From: Channa striata
Lineage: Eukaryota; Chordata; Actinopteri; Anabantiformes; Channidae
DNA length: 64,000 nt
Direction of reading: 5' to 3'
NCBI GenBank assembly: GCA_033026295.1
Contig: CM065180.1
Location: forward strand, 23,303,023-23,367,022
The position numbers and the translations under genes are program-made. Each line of letters opens with the position of its first letter. Position 1 is the first letter of the stretch. Positions 35,005 through 47,765 of this stretch are shown here, piece by piece. Under the pieces are notes generated by a model that searched no databases, was not told where the DNA came from, and saw nothing but the letters and a program-made list of their open reading frames with translations.

Positions 35005-35130
35005 GTGGCCTTGTGGATCAGCGGGTGGAACATCAGGCTGCAAGTTCAAATCCCAGCTCATGTGCGTATGGACATAGAAGGAATTTCCTTGAAACATTGT
35101 ATGATGACAATAAAGCATCTATTCTAATCT
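35005..35130 (+). repeat. tRNA-derived SINE
   Basis: TTGTGGATCAGCGG (35011-35024) resembles a pol III A box and AGTTCAAATCC (35043-35053) a B box, at tRNA-like spacing. The tail AATAAAGCATCTATTCTAAT (35109-35128) resembles a LINE-type 3' end of the kind shared with partner elements. A 152-codon frame runs through it by chance. Confidence 0.6.
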
Positions 35131-35736
35131 CAGGGTGGATCTGTTTACCTGCTTTGGCTGTTATCTCTCATTCAGTGGTGATGGTCCATTCTTGTCTGGA
35201 ACGAAGGTACATGCTCCGTATTCTAGTGGGCTCAGCAGGTCGGGATAATGCAACATCATGCGTGAAAATGTTGTCGGTTTATGGATTGTGCCACAATTTT
35301 GGCATAAAAAAAACTACAGGCGTTTCGTAGATATACACAAACAACCGAGATTGTTAGAATTAGAAAAGCCCCCCCCCAGTAGGTAATAGTTAACCTACCA
35401 ACCCACATCGAAGGGCTGATAAAGACAGATTAATCTCTGTTCAGTCACACGATGATGCTGGAATCATCTAATCTGTTGTTAGTCTGTGACTTGATTTAGT
35501 ACTTAGAGAATTTCCTAAATTCTTTGGTGAGTTGCCATGAAATTTTGCTCAAACATTCAGAGTCCTCAGATGATGAATCAGCGTGTGGAGCTCTCACCGG
35601 GAGAACCTGGCCACTATTCTGGTCTCTTTAACTTCATAGATTTTGTTACGCTTCTCATTCTTTCATACCTCAGGCTTATTCTTGTTATTAAAAATATTCA
35701 CTTTTGTTGTAACCTGCCATGTGGTTCTGACAATTG

Positions 35737-35754
35737 TGGGGACTCGTCCGGGTT
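35737..35754 (+). mobile_element. Candidate primer-binding site of an old LTR retroelement
   Basis: TGGGGACTCGTCCGGGTT matches 16 of 18 positions of the proline-tRNA primer-binding site found just after the 5' LTR of many vertebrate retroelements. A T-rich stretch precedes it, as a U5 end would. No gag, pol or env remnant and no second LTR was seen, so this would be a fragment at most. Confidence 0.3.
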
Positions 35755-37203
35755 CAAGCCCAAGGCGTCTTGTACCTTATGCGACAGTGACCACGATTTC
35801 CTGTCACTGAAACTCCTCTGTTAGGTCACTTACAACTGTTGTCCATGTATGAAATTATGCGTTTGTTTGAATCCCTAACCCTATGTAGCGACGCTGCTTA
35901 ACTTGCTGTTACTGTTTGCACATCTCCATCTGGGCACCGTTGGTGCGCTGGTTTAAACCACCTGCTCATGTAGCGCTTTATCCAAAGCCTTTTACAAGGT
36001 TGACACATTGCAAAGAGGAACCAGGGGTCCAACGACTGACCCTGAGCTAACGGGTCTGACTTATGACTAAATACTTGAGACACAACTGCAGTGAACGCAA
36101 AAAAGAGTTTGTCATCTGAATAACGTCATGCTGACAAATGCCCTTTTGACTCTTGACTTTATTGTGCAGTTTCATTCGTGAGTCAGATCTCATGCACAAA
36201 CCTGCTGATTTTTTTGAGAAAGAACATTGTTTCTTATTATATTTGCAACAGTGTGATCTGTTGTCCAATGAGGAGCCTGGTGGGGGAGTGTTGAGTTGAG
36301 GAAACCTGACAATTAGCAGTAATCCTCACAGGATGAAATTAGAGATCGTTGCAGTTAAGACATTTAATCAGCTTGAGTTAAAACACGGATGTAAAATGGA
36401 GATAGACACGATCATCATTGTTTCACACTTAAATAAACATCCTGTTTGGCATGTTCCAGAAAAAAAGAGACAGACATGAGTAGTAAAATAAGCACGTTTT
36501 ACGGCAGCTACAGGACAAACCAGCTCACAGTACATCGTCTGTAGTATTGTGCTTGTAACATACAGCATTTGTCTTTATTTTCTCTACAGAGGGGCTCAGG
36601 GAGCAGCACGGAGGGGGTGACGGGGAAGTTCCTCCTCCACGATCGCCTAAACGTGCATTGTAGTTTCCCCTGTAACGGCGTGTCGAACACGGTGACCCGG
36701 TGGCCAAGCGGATCAAAACCCAATGCAGAGCACAAGAGGAAGGAAGTGCAAAGTGGAAGACAAGGTAGAAAAGCTGGAAACCGAATAGAATATTTACATT
36801 TTAACAGGCAGCTAGAAGCAAATACAAGCTAGTGTCGACTAGTGTTTTGCTTGCGTCCTTTGCCGCGGGTGAGGAGAGGGGGGAGGGAGAAGGGGGGGAG
36901 GTGTAGACGAGGAGGAGTCAGGAAAGGACTAGTGTACATGGATGAAAGGAAGTGGAACAAGGTGTGCAGAGTTTATTTTCTCGTCTTCCCATTTCAAGCA
37001 TATATACTTTAAACAGTATTATAATATAATAATATACAAACATTATTCTGCTCTGCAGCCACTTAGTGGAGCAGCGCACGAGGTAGATAGACGAGAGGGC
37101 ATTAGGGGTTTCGCCGGCAGCCTTATGTCGACGTGCCAGGCCGAGGTGGACGGGATGAGACCGGGGAGGTGCAGGCAGGTGAGGAAGGCAGGAGGCAGCA
37201 GCT

Positions 37204-37321
37204 TTAAATGATGCCGTATTTGGCCAAGTCGCTGAGCTCCATGTCGCCGAAGGCTTCCCATGGGCACACCACGGTGAAGTCCGTGCCCAGACCCTCCATG
37301 CCGGGGATATCGTCACCGAAG
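37204..37321 (-). CDS. pde6h: pde6h-like coding exon 2
   Basis: The exon opens after CTTCCAG on the minus strand and runs from FGDDIPG to AKYGII with TAA at 37206-37204. A polyadenylation signal (TTTATT on the plus strand, 36972-36977) lies about 230 nt downstream. Confidence 0.95.
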
Positions 37322-37557
37322 CTGGAAGAGAGAAAGGCACGAGGTGAGTGTTGAAGGTCCACGGCGTGTGGACCCATCGGACTCTGACTGAACTTTAAGG
37401 GCTTTGGCCTTTACCCCTTCTGGCCTGGCTTGGGGGCCTTGCTCTTGAATGTGCGAGTCTGCCTCTGCTTGAACTTTGGTGGCCCCTTCTTGGGTGTAAG
37501 GGGGCCACTTTGTCCAGCGGGAGCCAGGGCGCTTCCTGCAGGGGGGCTGGCGTTCAT
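37204..37557 (-). CDS. pde6h: Cone-type cGMP phosphodiesterase inhibitory gamma subunit, 86 aa
   Basis: PDE6 gamma binds and inhibits the catalytic PDE6 subunits of photoreceptors until activated transducin removes it. The coding exons are 37557-37415 and 37321-37204 on the minus strand, 261 nt. The Thr- and basic-rich centre [20 protein letters not shown] binds PDE6 and transducin. The C-terminal part [25 protein letters not shown] to AKYGII is the inhibitory end that blocks the catalytic pocket. The length and short Ala/Pro/Ser N-terminus favour the cone form PDE6H over rod PDE6G, and linkage to mgp agrees with human 12p12. Differences from mammals ([12 protein letters not shown] in place of HLELHELAQYGII) fall outside the core motifs. 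Rod pde6g remains a lesser alternative. Confidence 0.9.
37415..37557 (-). CDS. pde6h: pde6h-like coding exon 1
   Basis: The ATG is at 37557-37555. The exon itself opens after a CTTCCAG acceptor about 14 nt further upstream, so a separate noncoding first exon is expected. It ends AAG GG before GTAAAG and carries the polybasic region. Confidence 0.92.
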
Positions 37558-38475
37558 TTCTGCTGAGGATCTCTGGAAGACAGAAGGCATTTTGAAACGT
37601 CTCTCTGCTACGTTCTGTTAATCCTGTTCCTGCCAGCAGTAAATGTCAATCAGTGGGGATCATGCAGATTAAGGTAAACACCCAGATTATCTTTAATCCC
37701 ACTCTGATCCACAGTGGACTAATTGCCCAGTCAGAGAGCAACCTGTGCTCCGAAGCTGCAACTTTTCCACGAGCTCCTCAGCTGATGAACACACTGACGC
37801 CGACAGTTGCGTCATCGGCCAGTTCCTGTGTGTCTAGTTTGTTTTGGTCACATTTGACACGAGTCTGTGGTTCGTCAAACGAACCATCAGCCAGTAAACA
37901 GCACGTCATGATGGATTTTCTCTGCCTCCCTCTTAAGCTCTTGTCTCTCACCCACTTTCCTCTAACCGCTGACTGATAATACGTTAAGGCAGTTGGACTG
38001 AAGTAGAACCCCCTGGTTATGTAACCGAAACATGCACCACCTGCATCAGCATCGAAATCTATCAAGCTGCACAGTCGCTGCGATTGTTGCATGGGAATCA
38101 GCCCTGGGAATGGGAATCAGAGGACATCTTTAAATGCACACACCTGATCTCCGCTAAGCTTCTGCTAATGTGTTTCGGTTTGCTGATGATCCATTTTAGC
38201 CATTTCAGTTGCTCCGCCAATCTACAGAAGTTGATCATTCCCTATTTTGATTCTTTATCATTCAGAATTATTGCGTTAGATTTAAAGCCGCCCTGATCAT
38301 CAAAGTCAAACTGAATCTGAGCTCTGGGTTCCTGTTTTCCCTCCAATCGAAGATCCGCTTCTACTTCTTTGCTTCTTCTTCGGTAATTTGCATGCACAGG
38401 CGGATGGAGTCGGATGGGAGGCAGCTGCTAAACACAGGTTGCTCTTGAAGTTGAAATAGTTTCAGTTGCTCCTAC

Positions 38476-38577
38476 CTGCTGTCACAGATATCCTGAGAGG
38501 CCACCGCCAATCTCTGCTCTGAGCTGCTTCGGTCTTCTTGATTTCACGAAGCCTGCTCACCGCACCCTGCTTTTATA
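38476..38577 (-). promoter_or_regulatory. pde6h: pde6h-like TATA box and probable noncoding first exon
   Basis: On the minus strand TATAAAAG lies at 38577-38570. Transcription would start near 38545. The leader then runs to a CAGCAG/GTAGG donor at 38476, which suits the noncoding exon implied by the coding exon's own acceptor. TAATCC, the core of CRX/OTX sites of photoreceptor promoters, lies at 38588-38593, just upstream of the TATA box. Confidence 0.55.
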
Positions 38578-40188
38578 CCGTCAGCTCTAATCCGCACGGC
38601 CTCCTGTGTCCAGTCGCAAGGTCAGCCAAGTTTCTCCACCAAACCAGCATCTTCTGCTCCACCCCCCCTCCCTCCCCCCAAACGCTCCCTGCCATCGTTC
38701 CCATCATGGCACCAGTGTTCGAGACCAATCTGAAGAGGATTTCACGGAGCTTATCCCTCTAAACCTCAGCACTGCTGCATTTAGCTGCCGCGAGGCGACG
38801 ACCTGCTGTTTGCGTTTCAGGTCCATGTGAGAAGCTGGTTTCACATGTTTACAGCCACACACCAACCGTGTAGAAAACCATTATTTTTTGTCAGTATTTC
38901 ACAAAATATGGAAAATATATTTGTAATATAAACTGAAATCATTAGTAATAAATAACATCATCTTCACATAATACAAACGTGAAGGACCAAAAACTGCACC
39001 AAGAACCACGACATGTTTTGTACTGAAGCTGAAGTACAAGCAAGTGGGACTGAAGTACGGATGTAAACAGTCATAACGTGAACGGACAAGTTGAGTCCAG
39101 ATTTGTTCCACATGTGCCTCATCAACAAAGTTTCTACAAATGTTTCAAATGTTCAGTTTAAGTCTTGTACAGATTCGAGAAGAAAACCTGATTTTGATCG
39201 ACTCATTAACCGTTTACTGCTGATTTGCATCAAACTGTGTCAAAAGTGGAAGTTTTAAGATATTATGGATTTTGCTCAGAGATGCAGTAATGTGTAAACA
39301 TCAGTGATGTCGCAGCAGATTTTAATTTGTAAACTAAGTTTTGAACTTAATTTTAAATTCAGGATTCCTCTGCGAATTACAGGAAAGTTAGAAATGCAAA
39401 AATGGAACCCAAAGTGCCGAGTGACTCTTCGCATTTCTGCTAAATTAGAATTAACCTGGTCCAAGTTTTTTCTGCAGAAACTGTGTGTGTGCGTGTAATT
39501 AAACTGATTAACAGGCGTCACACATGAGCTGTGGACGCACAGCGTCACAGAAACAGGACCAGACTTTGGATCTTCACTGTGTGCTTGTGCTTTTGCTTCA
39601 GGCTGAACAAACAGCAGCTGCAGGAGTCTCTGACGTCATGACAACCATAATTAAAATGTGCCTCACCTGATCTGCGCCTTTAATCAAACTGGGGAAAATG
39701 ACAAATCCAAATTTGGGTGTGAAAGCGTTTGGTGCTCGTGTGTGGAAAGTGTTGACCTACAGGGAGGATCCCGGATGAGGCTGTTTGGAATCTGGACAAA
39801 CGCTGAGAAAATGTCACGACACGAGCGACAAGAGATGATGATGAGACTGTTTGTCTAAATGTTCTTCTTTATATATTAATATAAGAACATAAGTCGCTTC
39901 CTTGTTTCAGTCAGTAAAACAGAACTGGGCGTGGAATTACAGTCTGCCATAGTTTTTATTAACTTTACACGGATGCCAGCAGCTCTGTGCATCTGAGGAG
40001 CAGCGTTAAAATGATTCATACATTTTTGTGAGAGTCGGCAGCGGTGCAGAATGTTTATGATCAGGATTTGATCCAATCGTCCAGCTGCTAAAGGAGGAGA
40101 ACAGGACTGTGGCGAAGCCTCTTCAGCCGCCTCTTAACAGCAACAGGCAGCAGTTCAGATCCACGTCATGTCTTCTCATGGTGCAGGA

Positions 40189-40192
<4 letters not shown>

Positions 40193-40240
<48 letters not shown>
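40193..40240. repeat. (GT)n microsatellite
   Basis: A pure GT run of about 48 bp in intergenic sequence. Confidence 0.97.
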
Positions 40241-40242
<2 letters not shown>

Positions 40243-40499
40243 ATCGGTGTTGACAGGTCACTTACCACCTGACTTATTCCAGGCTGCAGATGCTGTGGTG
40301 ATACTGTTCAGGGGCGGAGCCACAGCGGACGGCAGATTCCCCCACATTCACTCCTTGTTCCTCCATTGTTCACTTTAATCCTACAAAAACTCTTTTTTCT
40401 TGCCCTTGAATCTCATGCAACAGAAACACGTCCTCTCATAGCACTTTGATTTAAAGTTTTAGAGTTTAAAGTTTCGGTTTCTGCCTGCCTGTCACTTCC

Positions 40500-40545
40500 C
40501 TTTGTAAGTCGCTGTGGATAAAAGCGTCGGACAAATGACTAAATG
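40500..40545 (+). repeat. Fish interspersed-repeat tail (SINE/LINE 3' end type)
   Basis: GTAAGTCGCTGTGGATAAAA, then GCGTCGGACAAATGACTAAA, is a widespread teleost repeat end. Weaker copies of the same motif appear at about 5057-5092 and 17546-17576. Confidence 0.55.
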
Positions 40546-42181
40546 CAAATGTCACTGGAGAACTCTGCTGAACTCCAGCTCGTAATAATGGAACGCACTT
40601 TTCCGTCTTAGTCTCATTTCCTTTCACGCTGCCCCTGTTTGACCTCTGTGTGATATAGAACATTTGTTTGTTGCAACGTGTAAAACCCCAGATGCCGCTA
40701 ACCACGGCACAGCAGGACGGGAACCGGGCTTGGACTTGATCCACGTTACAGTCCGTGTCAAACCTGAGCTGTCTGAAAACATCGGCAGCGTTCAGTCCTC
40801 GCTGTCCTGCTGTTACTGACTCGCTCGTGGACTGTTTATTCCTGCTCTATCCAGCCGGGATGTTCCGAACAATTGAGGCCTGTCCCTTCGTTTCACATTG
40901 TTCACAGTCGGTGAAGGTGATCTCCACGTGCTTATTGAAAATCACTGGTTTGACACCAAAGCCGTGCGCAGATGTTGCACGATGCCACACAGACGGATCA
41001 GGAGCACAGATGAAATCAGGGGACCACGGCACACAGTCGTGGCTGGTGTTAATTCTTTAGCAGTGTGTTGTAGTTCTAGTAGTTTCTTTGGCTGGTGACG
41101 GGAATCGTGCAGCTTTGACGTCACACCCTTCATCTACTTGTGCACATAATTAGATTAAAGTAAAAATAGCCACAGGCACGTTGATATGAGCTAAGACTTC
41201 ACAGTACAGCGTCAACGGTTCGGTGCGTGCGCCGCGTTCTACGGCTTGTCGAGTCTAATTAAACGTAACTGAAATCGACTTTAAACGCTCTGTCCTGGTA
41301 CGGAGCCAGTACATTCCTGTGGGTGCTTTGACGAGCCCCACATCACAAGGACTCAGGGCACATGTGATCTGTGGGATGTATGGAGGTTTGATTCCCATCC
41401 TGCAGAAGATTCAGAAAACATAAGTGACCGAGCTCAACATATGAACACACTCATGAAAGAATGTGGACCAAACCGAAACCACCGTACTGTGACTGTAGAT
41501 ATTAAAAACAGCAACAGTGACCATAAGTTTGAAGGAATGAGGTAATACACAAAGGCTCCAGAAGGTCCCAGCAGCTTCGTAGAACTAAAACTTGACCCAT
41601 ATCCTCGGACGGACACGACAGCCCCGTCATATTAACTGAAACACTGTAAACACAACTCGTTCCAAATGTGTAGATTTTATCAGTATCAACACGATTTACT
41701 AAATATAAATGGATTTTTTCTGTTAGTTTGTTTGTTTCTTCCTGTTTAATCCATTGGACAAGTTTCAAACGTTCGTCCCTTCAACACGTCATCCATTGGT
41801 GGAAGCACCAGGCCACAGCAAATTATCTGTCTAAATATTTAAACCCAGAATCAGAAATCTGTTTATTACCAGGCACATTTAAGAGCATTTAACAACACTA
41901 GGATTTGTCTTGGTGTCAGCACATAAAAACACAAAAATGGAAACAGTTTTCCATTTGCAAACTGTTTCAGCCGTTTCCACATTGCTATTTATTAATCGTA
42001 AAGAAGGAAACTCACGAACGTGTGATGTGTGTTTATCCCCTTTTTAAATCGTTTATCGAATTTCGCTGGCGGGATCATGTTAGCTAAGGTGGCTAAAGTT
42101 AGTTTTCCATGAGATAAGCTGGCAGAGACAAATGACCGGAAACTGAAAAGACGCGGGTGGTTCAGAGCTTTAGTAAGAACA

Positions 42182-42470
42182 GTTCATTGGCGCAGCAGCT
42201 TGTTTCCCTCTGATACGTGCGCGTACGCAGCGAATACGTAAAGTAAAAAGTCGACGAGTCAACGGTAACGTTAGCTCCGCTGACAGCCTGTCAATCATAC
42301 TGACAGGACTCTCTTTATTATTATCAAATAACTTATTACAAAGGAACTTGTCAAAAAATGTGGCAAAAGTGACGACACAAACCACCTTTGGCAAACGTTG
42401 CTAACGTCGCTAACATGAGTGGGCGGGGCTTGAGGCTGCAGCCTGCCGCCGGGCGGCGACATTCAGACAC
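42182..42470. promoter_or_regulatory. CpG-rich patch with GC box, function unassigned
   Basis: CpG is much denser than in the surroundings (for example GTGCGCGTACGCAGCGAATA near 42218, and CCGCCGGGCGGCGAC at 42446-42460). A GC box GGGCGGGGC lies at 42421-42429. It could be a TATA-less promoter of an unrecognised transcript, but no convincing exon adjoins it. Confidence 0.3.
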
Positions 42471-45400
42471 AGAATGTAACTAGTCATCTGTTTCTGTTCC
42501 TTTTAGTTATAGAGGTTATTTAAACCTTATATTTATGGTTCTTTGTTTATTTTACTTTCAAAATAGAATGATTTTCCTTAACGTTTATTGGCCCCTCAGC
42601 AGTTATTGACAGAACGACTCTGCTTTAGCTGATTGATAAACCCAGATTCTTACAGCCGAGTTAAACGTTTCTCCTGTAGGACTTCATCGTCTTTCCCTCA
42701 GTTTCAAATCCCATTCGATCTTATTCCACTTCACTTGGCGCATCTTTTATGTCTCCACAGCTGGGGGCAAAGTTTGGATCCCTCTCGATAAAATCAGTTA
42801 AAAATTAACTTATTTCTGAGGAAGGAACATTTATAACTTAAATGTATATTAAATATTATTTTCATAAAAATGTATTCCTCTTTTTGCCATTTCAAAATAA
42901 GACTACATGGAAATCAATCTTGCCGGCTTTAATCCCGGTTAAGTCTTCTCTCCGTGTTCATTCACATTCCTCGGCATGACTCACAGAAATTCATTTCAAA
43001 TGCAACTAATGACTTTTCTCATTCCTGCAAACACATTATGCATTTCCATTTATTTCAGTATCAGCCGCGCTGCTCGAAGCTTTGAAGTGCAGAATCCCTT
43101 CAGTTTTAGCCCAAATCTTTTACTTTTGTGGCAACTTGCAAGCTCTTTTATCCACGTAGTTGCCTGTGGAAACTATCTTCATTTATTATTCTGTTTGGTT
43201 AACAAGGATTTAGCACATTTGGTATATTTGCATTTTAAGATGGAGGCTTCTCCTTCCACTGTTAGTCTTTAAAGAACATTTGGTGCTGCTTGTGAGCCTC
43301 ATATCACTGTGGGGACTCGGGTCTTTGTTTGCCCTGAACGTCTTTGTGTCACTGATGAACTCAGAAATAGTTTGATTGTTATTTTCCTTTTGCTGCAAAC
43401 GCACACGCGTCTTTTTTCAGTACTAATCTGTTCGCCGCCAGTGACGCCATGACTTTTCCATTGTGCTAATGTTACGTAAGACTGTCAGAGTCGTGCTGAG
43501 CTGCCTGAACGCTGGGAAGAGTTCGGCAAAAGGCAGATTGACCTGAATCCAGAGGAGGATTATGTTGTTTGTCCAAACGAAGCAGTTATCAAAACATTTT
43601 CAGGAACTGGTTAAGTCTCGCGTCCCTTCGTTGCTGAGCAGAAACACATTGGGAACATTAACGTCTATGACCATGTTTTTCAGTGTGGTTTGTCATGCTG
43701 TTCCATCCCAGCCACCCACCGATGGGATTAATGTAGTTTACCCAAATTCCAAAACATTAGTTATGAGAACATTTTATTTACAGAATGTGGAATTAGCCGA
43801 GCACTGAGGACCACCCGCCCTTTGCCTCTGAATCTCCTCAGCAAGTCTCTGCGAAGTGGGATTTCAGTTCACGAACGCCGAAAGTTTTCACACGGCGACG
43901 TCCCTGCTGCCATAAAATCTCTCGCCTCGCGCGCTGAGGCGAGCTGCGAGCTGCATATGCAGCAGCGAGCATGTGGGTGTGCAATTATTAATATGCCATA
44001 TTTCATTTGAGTCAGGAACAGAAACACTGGGCACAGGAGAGAAACAAGGCAGTGGGCAACTTATCTGTCCTGCAGCCACGATGTAGCGGAGTAAACACTG
44101 GGATTCATGTTGCACAGAATCTGCTGAATTCTGTTTGTTAAATGATTTAGGAATGACGGCAAGGACACAGTGAGAAATATCTGTTTTTATACAATATTCC
44201 ATCAAAACCCGGGCACATAGGACTTATAGCATGTGTACAGGCGATCCCACACACCGGATGATCGGCAGAGGAAATGCAGCGACGTCTAATACTTCATGTA
44301 AATCAGGTTACACAACAACGTGTGGCTGTGGTATTAAAAGTCCAATCCAGGAGTTTTTATTAATGTGGTAATGCAAATATTTAGTATGTGCAGGGCACGA
44401 TGAAATAGTGACTCCGTACCTGCGTGCACACACAAACAAAGCTTCTGTGACGTCAGCGTCAGGCCTGAGTTTGAGGCCTGGTCAATGAGGAGATGAAGCT
44501 TGTAGCAAGTGTCAGACGAAGCAGCTCAGAGCAGAGATGGACGGGGCTGGATTATCTGTCACACGACCGGGTCCAGACCAAAGCGTTTTGTGTCTTTGTC
44601 CTTAGTGAAATGTTGCTTAATGTTCCAGCTCTTAAAGCACGGAGCCGATTTCCCACCTCGTCCTAAACCTCTCCCCAAATGCAGCCTGAGCGAACGCAGC
44701 AGGAGACAGAAGAACTCAGTCCAACAGAAAACACAGCGAGACACGGAGCTCGCAGCAGGTCGTTGAATTCAATCCGCTTCATAAACACATGATGATGAAA
44801 GAGGTTTAGGCTGAAACATGAGTGAGAGGAGTGAACAAATATTACATAATAATGTGGGTTATTGGTTCATCCGCACAAACTTGCCCGTCTCCAATAGATT
44901 TTGTAAAAAACTTTAACCCCAGATTGAATAATAACATTTCATCTGTTACTTCAATGTTGCAGCAGTAGGAAACATATTTATACCTATAAAGCGCTGAGGT
45001 CCGTCTACACCACAGGGGAAAAACTAAAATGGGACAGAGTGAGAATAAACCTGGTTTTCAGCAGCTCTCCCTTCACACTGTGGGAAGCCCACGTAGTGAT
45101 AGTAGTCGAGCCAAGTGCTCAGAGTGGGTGTGGAGCCGCAGAGGAAGGTCCACATGGGCCCAAACCCGAGCTGCCAAAGTCAGGTACAGTAGATGAAGAG
45201 GGGAGGGGCAGGTGGCGATCTGTAATCTGGGCTTTAAAGCTTCCAGTGGCATTAGAGCAGCACACTTATTAGATTGGAGAATTTTCTCCTCAGGGGCAGA
45301 GACTAATTGGATCTCGCCAAATCAGAGAGCCTGACGTTGTCATGACACAGGACGGGACGGCGGAGGCGGGTGGCGCTCACCCGGGCTTGAAAGCAATGGG

Positions 45401-47109
45401 AACAGCATTAATGGCAATTAATAGAGGCTGAGGCTGCACACGTGAAACCCTCCGATGACGTTTGTAATCGGGCAAAAACAGCCTGCGTCCGAGTCACATG
45501 GAAGAAGAAGCAGGAGGAGCATGTCCAGGGAAAAGTGTGTGTGTGGGCAGGTGGTTAAAGGCTCCTGTGGACAAGTTCCGTCTCAGTACCGACACAAAGG
45601 CTGGTCCTCACAGCATCAAAGGGCTTTGAGGACCAAGACTGGGTTTTAGGGTCAGGGATAGAATTAGGTTTTGGTTAGGGGAAGGGCCTCGGCATTGTAT
45701 TACGTCGATGAGTGTCAAGTATTGTGTGTGTGTCGGCACGCCGGACGCACACGCACCAGCAGAATTCATGGTTTTGCTGTAATTAGGTTCCTCGCTGCCT
45801 GTGTACAAATCACACAGAATGTGAAAGTGAAGAGCTACGGCGCCTGCAAATCAGTCCCTGCAACGCTGCAACCGACGCCGAGAGGCAGAAGGGGAAAAAA
45901 GGCGGGAGTGCAAAAGGTCAAAGCCGACAGCCCATGGATTTTTAGCAATAAAAGATTAGAGAGGCAGTCGAGAGGAGGAGAAATGAAGAGCGAGAGCTTG
46001 TTCTTCCCTCAGAGAGGCATGAGAGGAAGGCTGCTCTCAGCCGATCGTACATTCTCGTGCATGCTTCCCTTTGAAATCGCGCAGAGCCAGAACACGGCGT
46101 TCCTGCACCTTCTCTGCCGTTTAATTTCACATTGTACATGTTTCCTGCCTTTTCGTCTCCGCCTGCAGCTCTGATAAGTGTTGCATTCACTTCTGGATCG
46201 GAGTGAGGACGAGTGAGACATGAAAGCTCATTTGTGGCTCCATTTATAATTTCCAGCAGCTGCGTGTTTACTGGTTAAAAATATGCTGAAATTAATGAGT
46301 TAGCTGATTTATTAGTGCGCTGTCAATGCCGTGTACGTTCAGCATCCACAATAAATGTGCTAATCACTTCGTTTACAGCTGAACGCGTTTGAAAAGGGGA
46401 CATCTGTTTATGGCAACGCTTTTGTGTTGCACAGATTTCTGCATATTTCACCGCTCGCGTCGCCATCACATGCACAACAACACACTCACACATTCAGATG
46501 CAGCTTGGGTTTTTTTTTGCCACACGGCCTGATATGCTGCTAATGAACAAGATTAATGTGTACGTATACGTTTATGTCTCCGAATGCAGCTCATAAATTC
46601 ACAATGTGCTCAGCTTCATTATTCAGGCGCGTGTGTGTGTACGAGGCGGGATTTGCCCTCGGCTAGCTAAACATCTCATTCTGAGCCCACAGTGTAGTAA
46701 TGTGCTCATTAATACTTAACAGAGCCTGTAACAACGTGATGCTGCGATTGCTGCTTTTGGGCAGCCATTAAAACCCGGGCCGCAGAGCAGCGCTTCCTAT
46801 AGATCCTATAAGTCGTGAGCGGCTGTGAGAGAATAAAATCGACACCACGCTGAGAAAACAAACTCCGTGACCCCACAATGCGCATGGAGGCTGCTCCCCG
46901 AGGGCTTCGCTCTAGCACAACAAAAGCCCTGTACAGTGCAGTACAATTTACTCAGAAATGTACGATGCTGGACGTATTTCTGGAAGGGCCGACGGGGCAG
47001 AGGCCCAGCAGCTCCGGCGTGAGGTGATCACCACACCGGAGTTTGGGCTTAGTAATAACTGTAAACATTTCTTGCTCATGGGGGCTCATGCATACGCTGA
47101 GCTTCAGCT

Positions 47110-47765
47110 GCACATTTCAAACACAAAAGTAGTTGTCGAACAAGCACAAGGAGAAAGAAAACACAGCGGGAATATGAAACCGACAAACAACGACAAAGAC
47201 ACTGAGCACAAAGAGATGCACAGCAAAACTCACAACAACCTCAAAGAGAGACAAAACTTTTAAAAAAACAGACACAACATAAGCACAAAGAGATGCACAA
47301 AACAATCACATGTTAACACAACATCTACAAACTGGTGAAAATTAGCTGGAAAGAAACACAAAACAACAAGAAGACAAAAATGTTTGCCTTCACATAAAAT
47401 GACAACAAAAAGCAGCAAAGTGTCTACAAAGACACACATAGAGTGTGCAACAACATGCACAATAAATACAAACAGATGAAAGCAGATTCAAAGAGGCAAA
47501 AACAATTCCCACCAGATACAAAACAAATATGCAGAGCACTACTAGAGACACACAAGTTCAACAACACAAAAAAACAACAAAACAGCTGCGAAAAGGACGC
47601 AATCCCCATGAGAACCTGCTACAAACATACACAAAACGATCACAAAGAGACACAAAGTTACAATTTAAAGACAGAAAGACCCAAGAGACACAAAGTTGCA
47701 CTAACAAACTGTGACAAAATTCTACAAAATGATACAAATACGCCCCCCAAAAAATGCAACCGTTT
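47110..47765 (+). repeat. A-rich degenerate ACAAAGAGACACAAA-type minisatellite
   Basis: Imperfect units such as CACAAAGAGATGCACA and CAAAGAGACACAAAG recur through the stretch. This A/C-rich repeat is common in fish genomes. Several open frames of 60-108 codons on both strands are translations of it. Confidence 0.7.

Larger units (their letters stand above)
34068..36960. other. Intergenic region between GPRC5-like and pde6h-like genes
   Basis: No protein gene was recognised. It contains a tRNA-derived SINE (35005-35130), a candidate retroelement primer-binding site (35737-35754) and a SINE-like stretch with GCGCTTTATCCAAAGCC near 35972. The G-rich tracts at 36870-36900 lie just downstream of the pde6h-like gene. 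Confidence 0.5.
38600..47100. other. Intergenic region without recognised protein genes
   Basis: Only short unrecognised open frames occur. Items seen are a (GT)n tract at 40193-40240, a fish interspersed-repeat tail at 40500-40545 and a CpG-rich patch at 42182-42470. The rest looks like unique AT-rich sequence. Confidence 0.5.

Noticed and set aside
34989..35060. Functional tRNA gene
   Set aside because: The A and B boxes are degenerate, no cloverleaf closes, and a LINE-like tail follows, so it is a SINE.
34872..35330. 152-codon frame
   Set aside because: It runs through a tRNA-derived SINE and has no domain.
45671..46174. 167-codon frame
   Set aside because: Basic, low-information translation overlapped by equally long frames on the other strand. 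Nothing recognisable.
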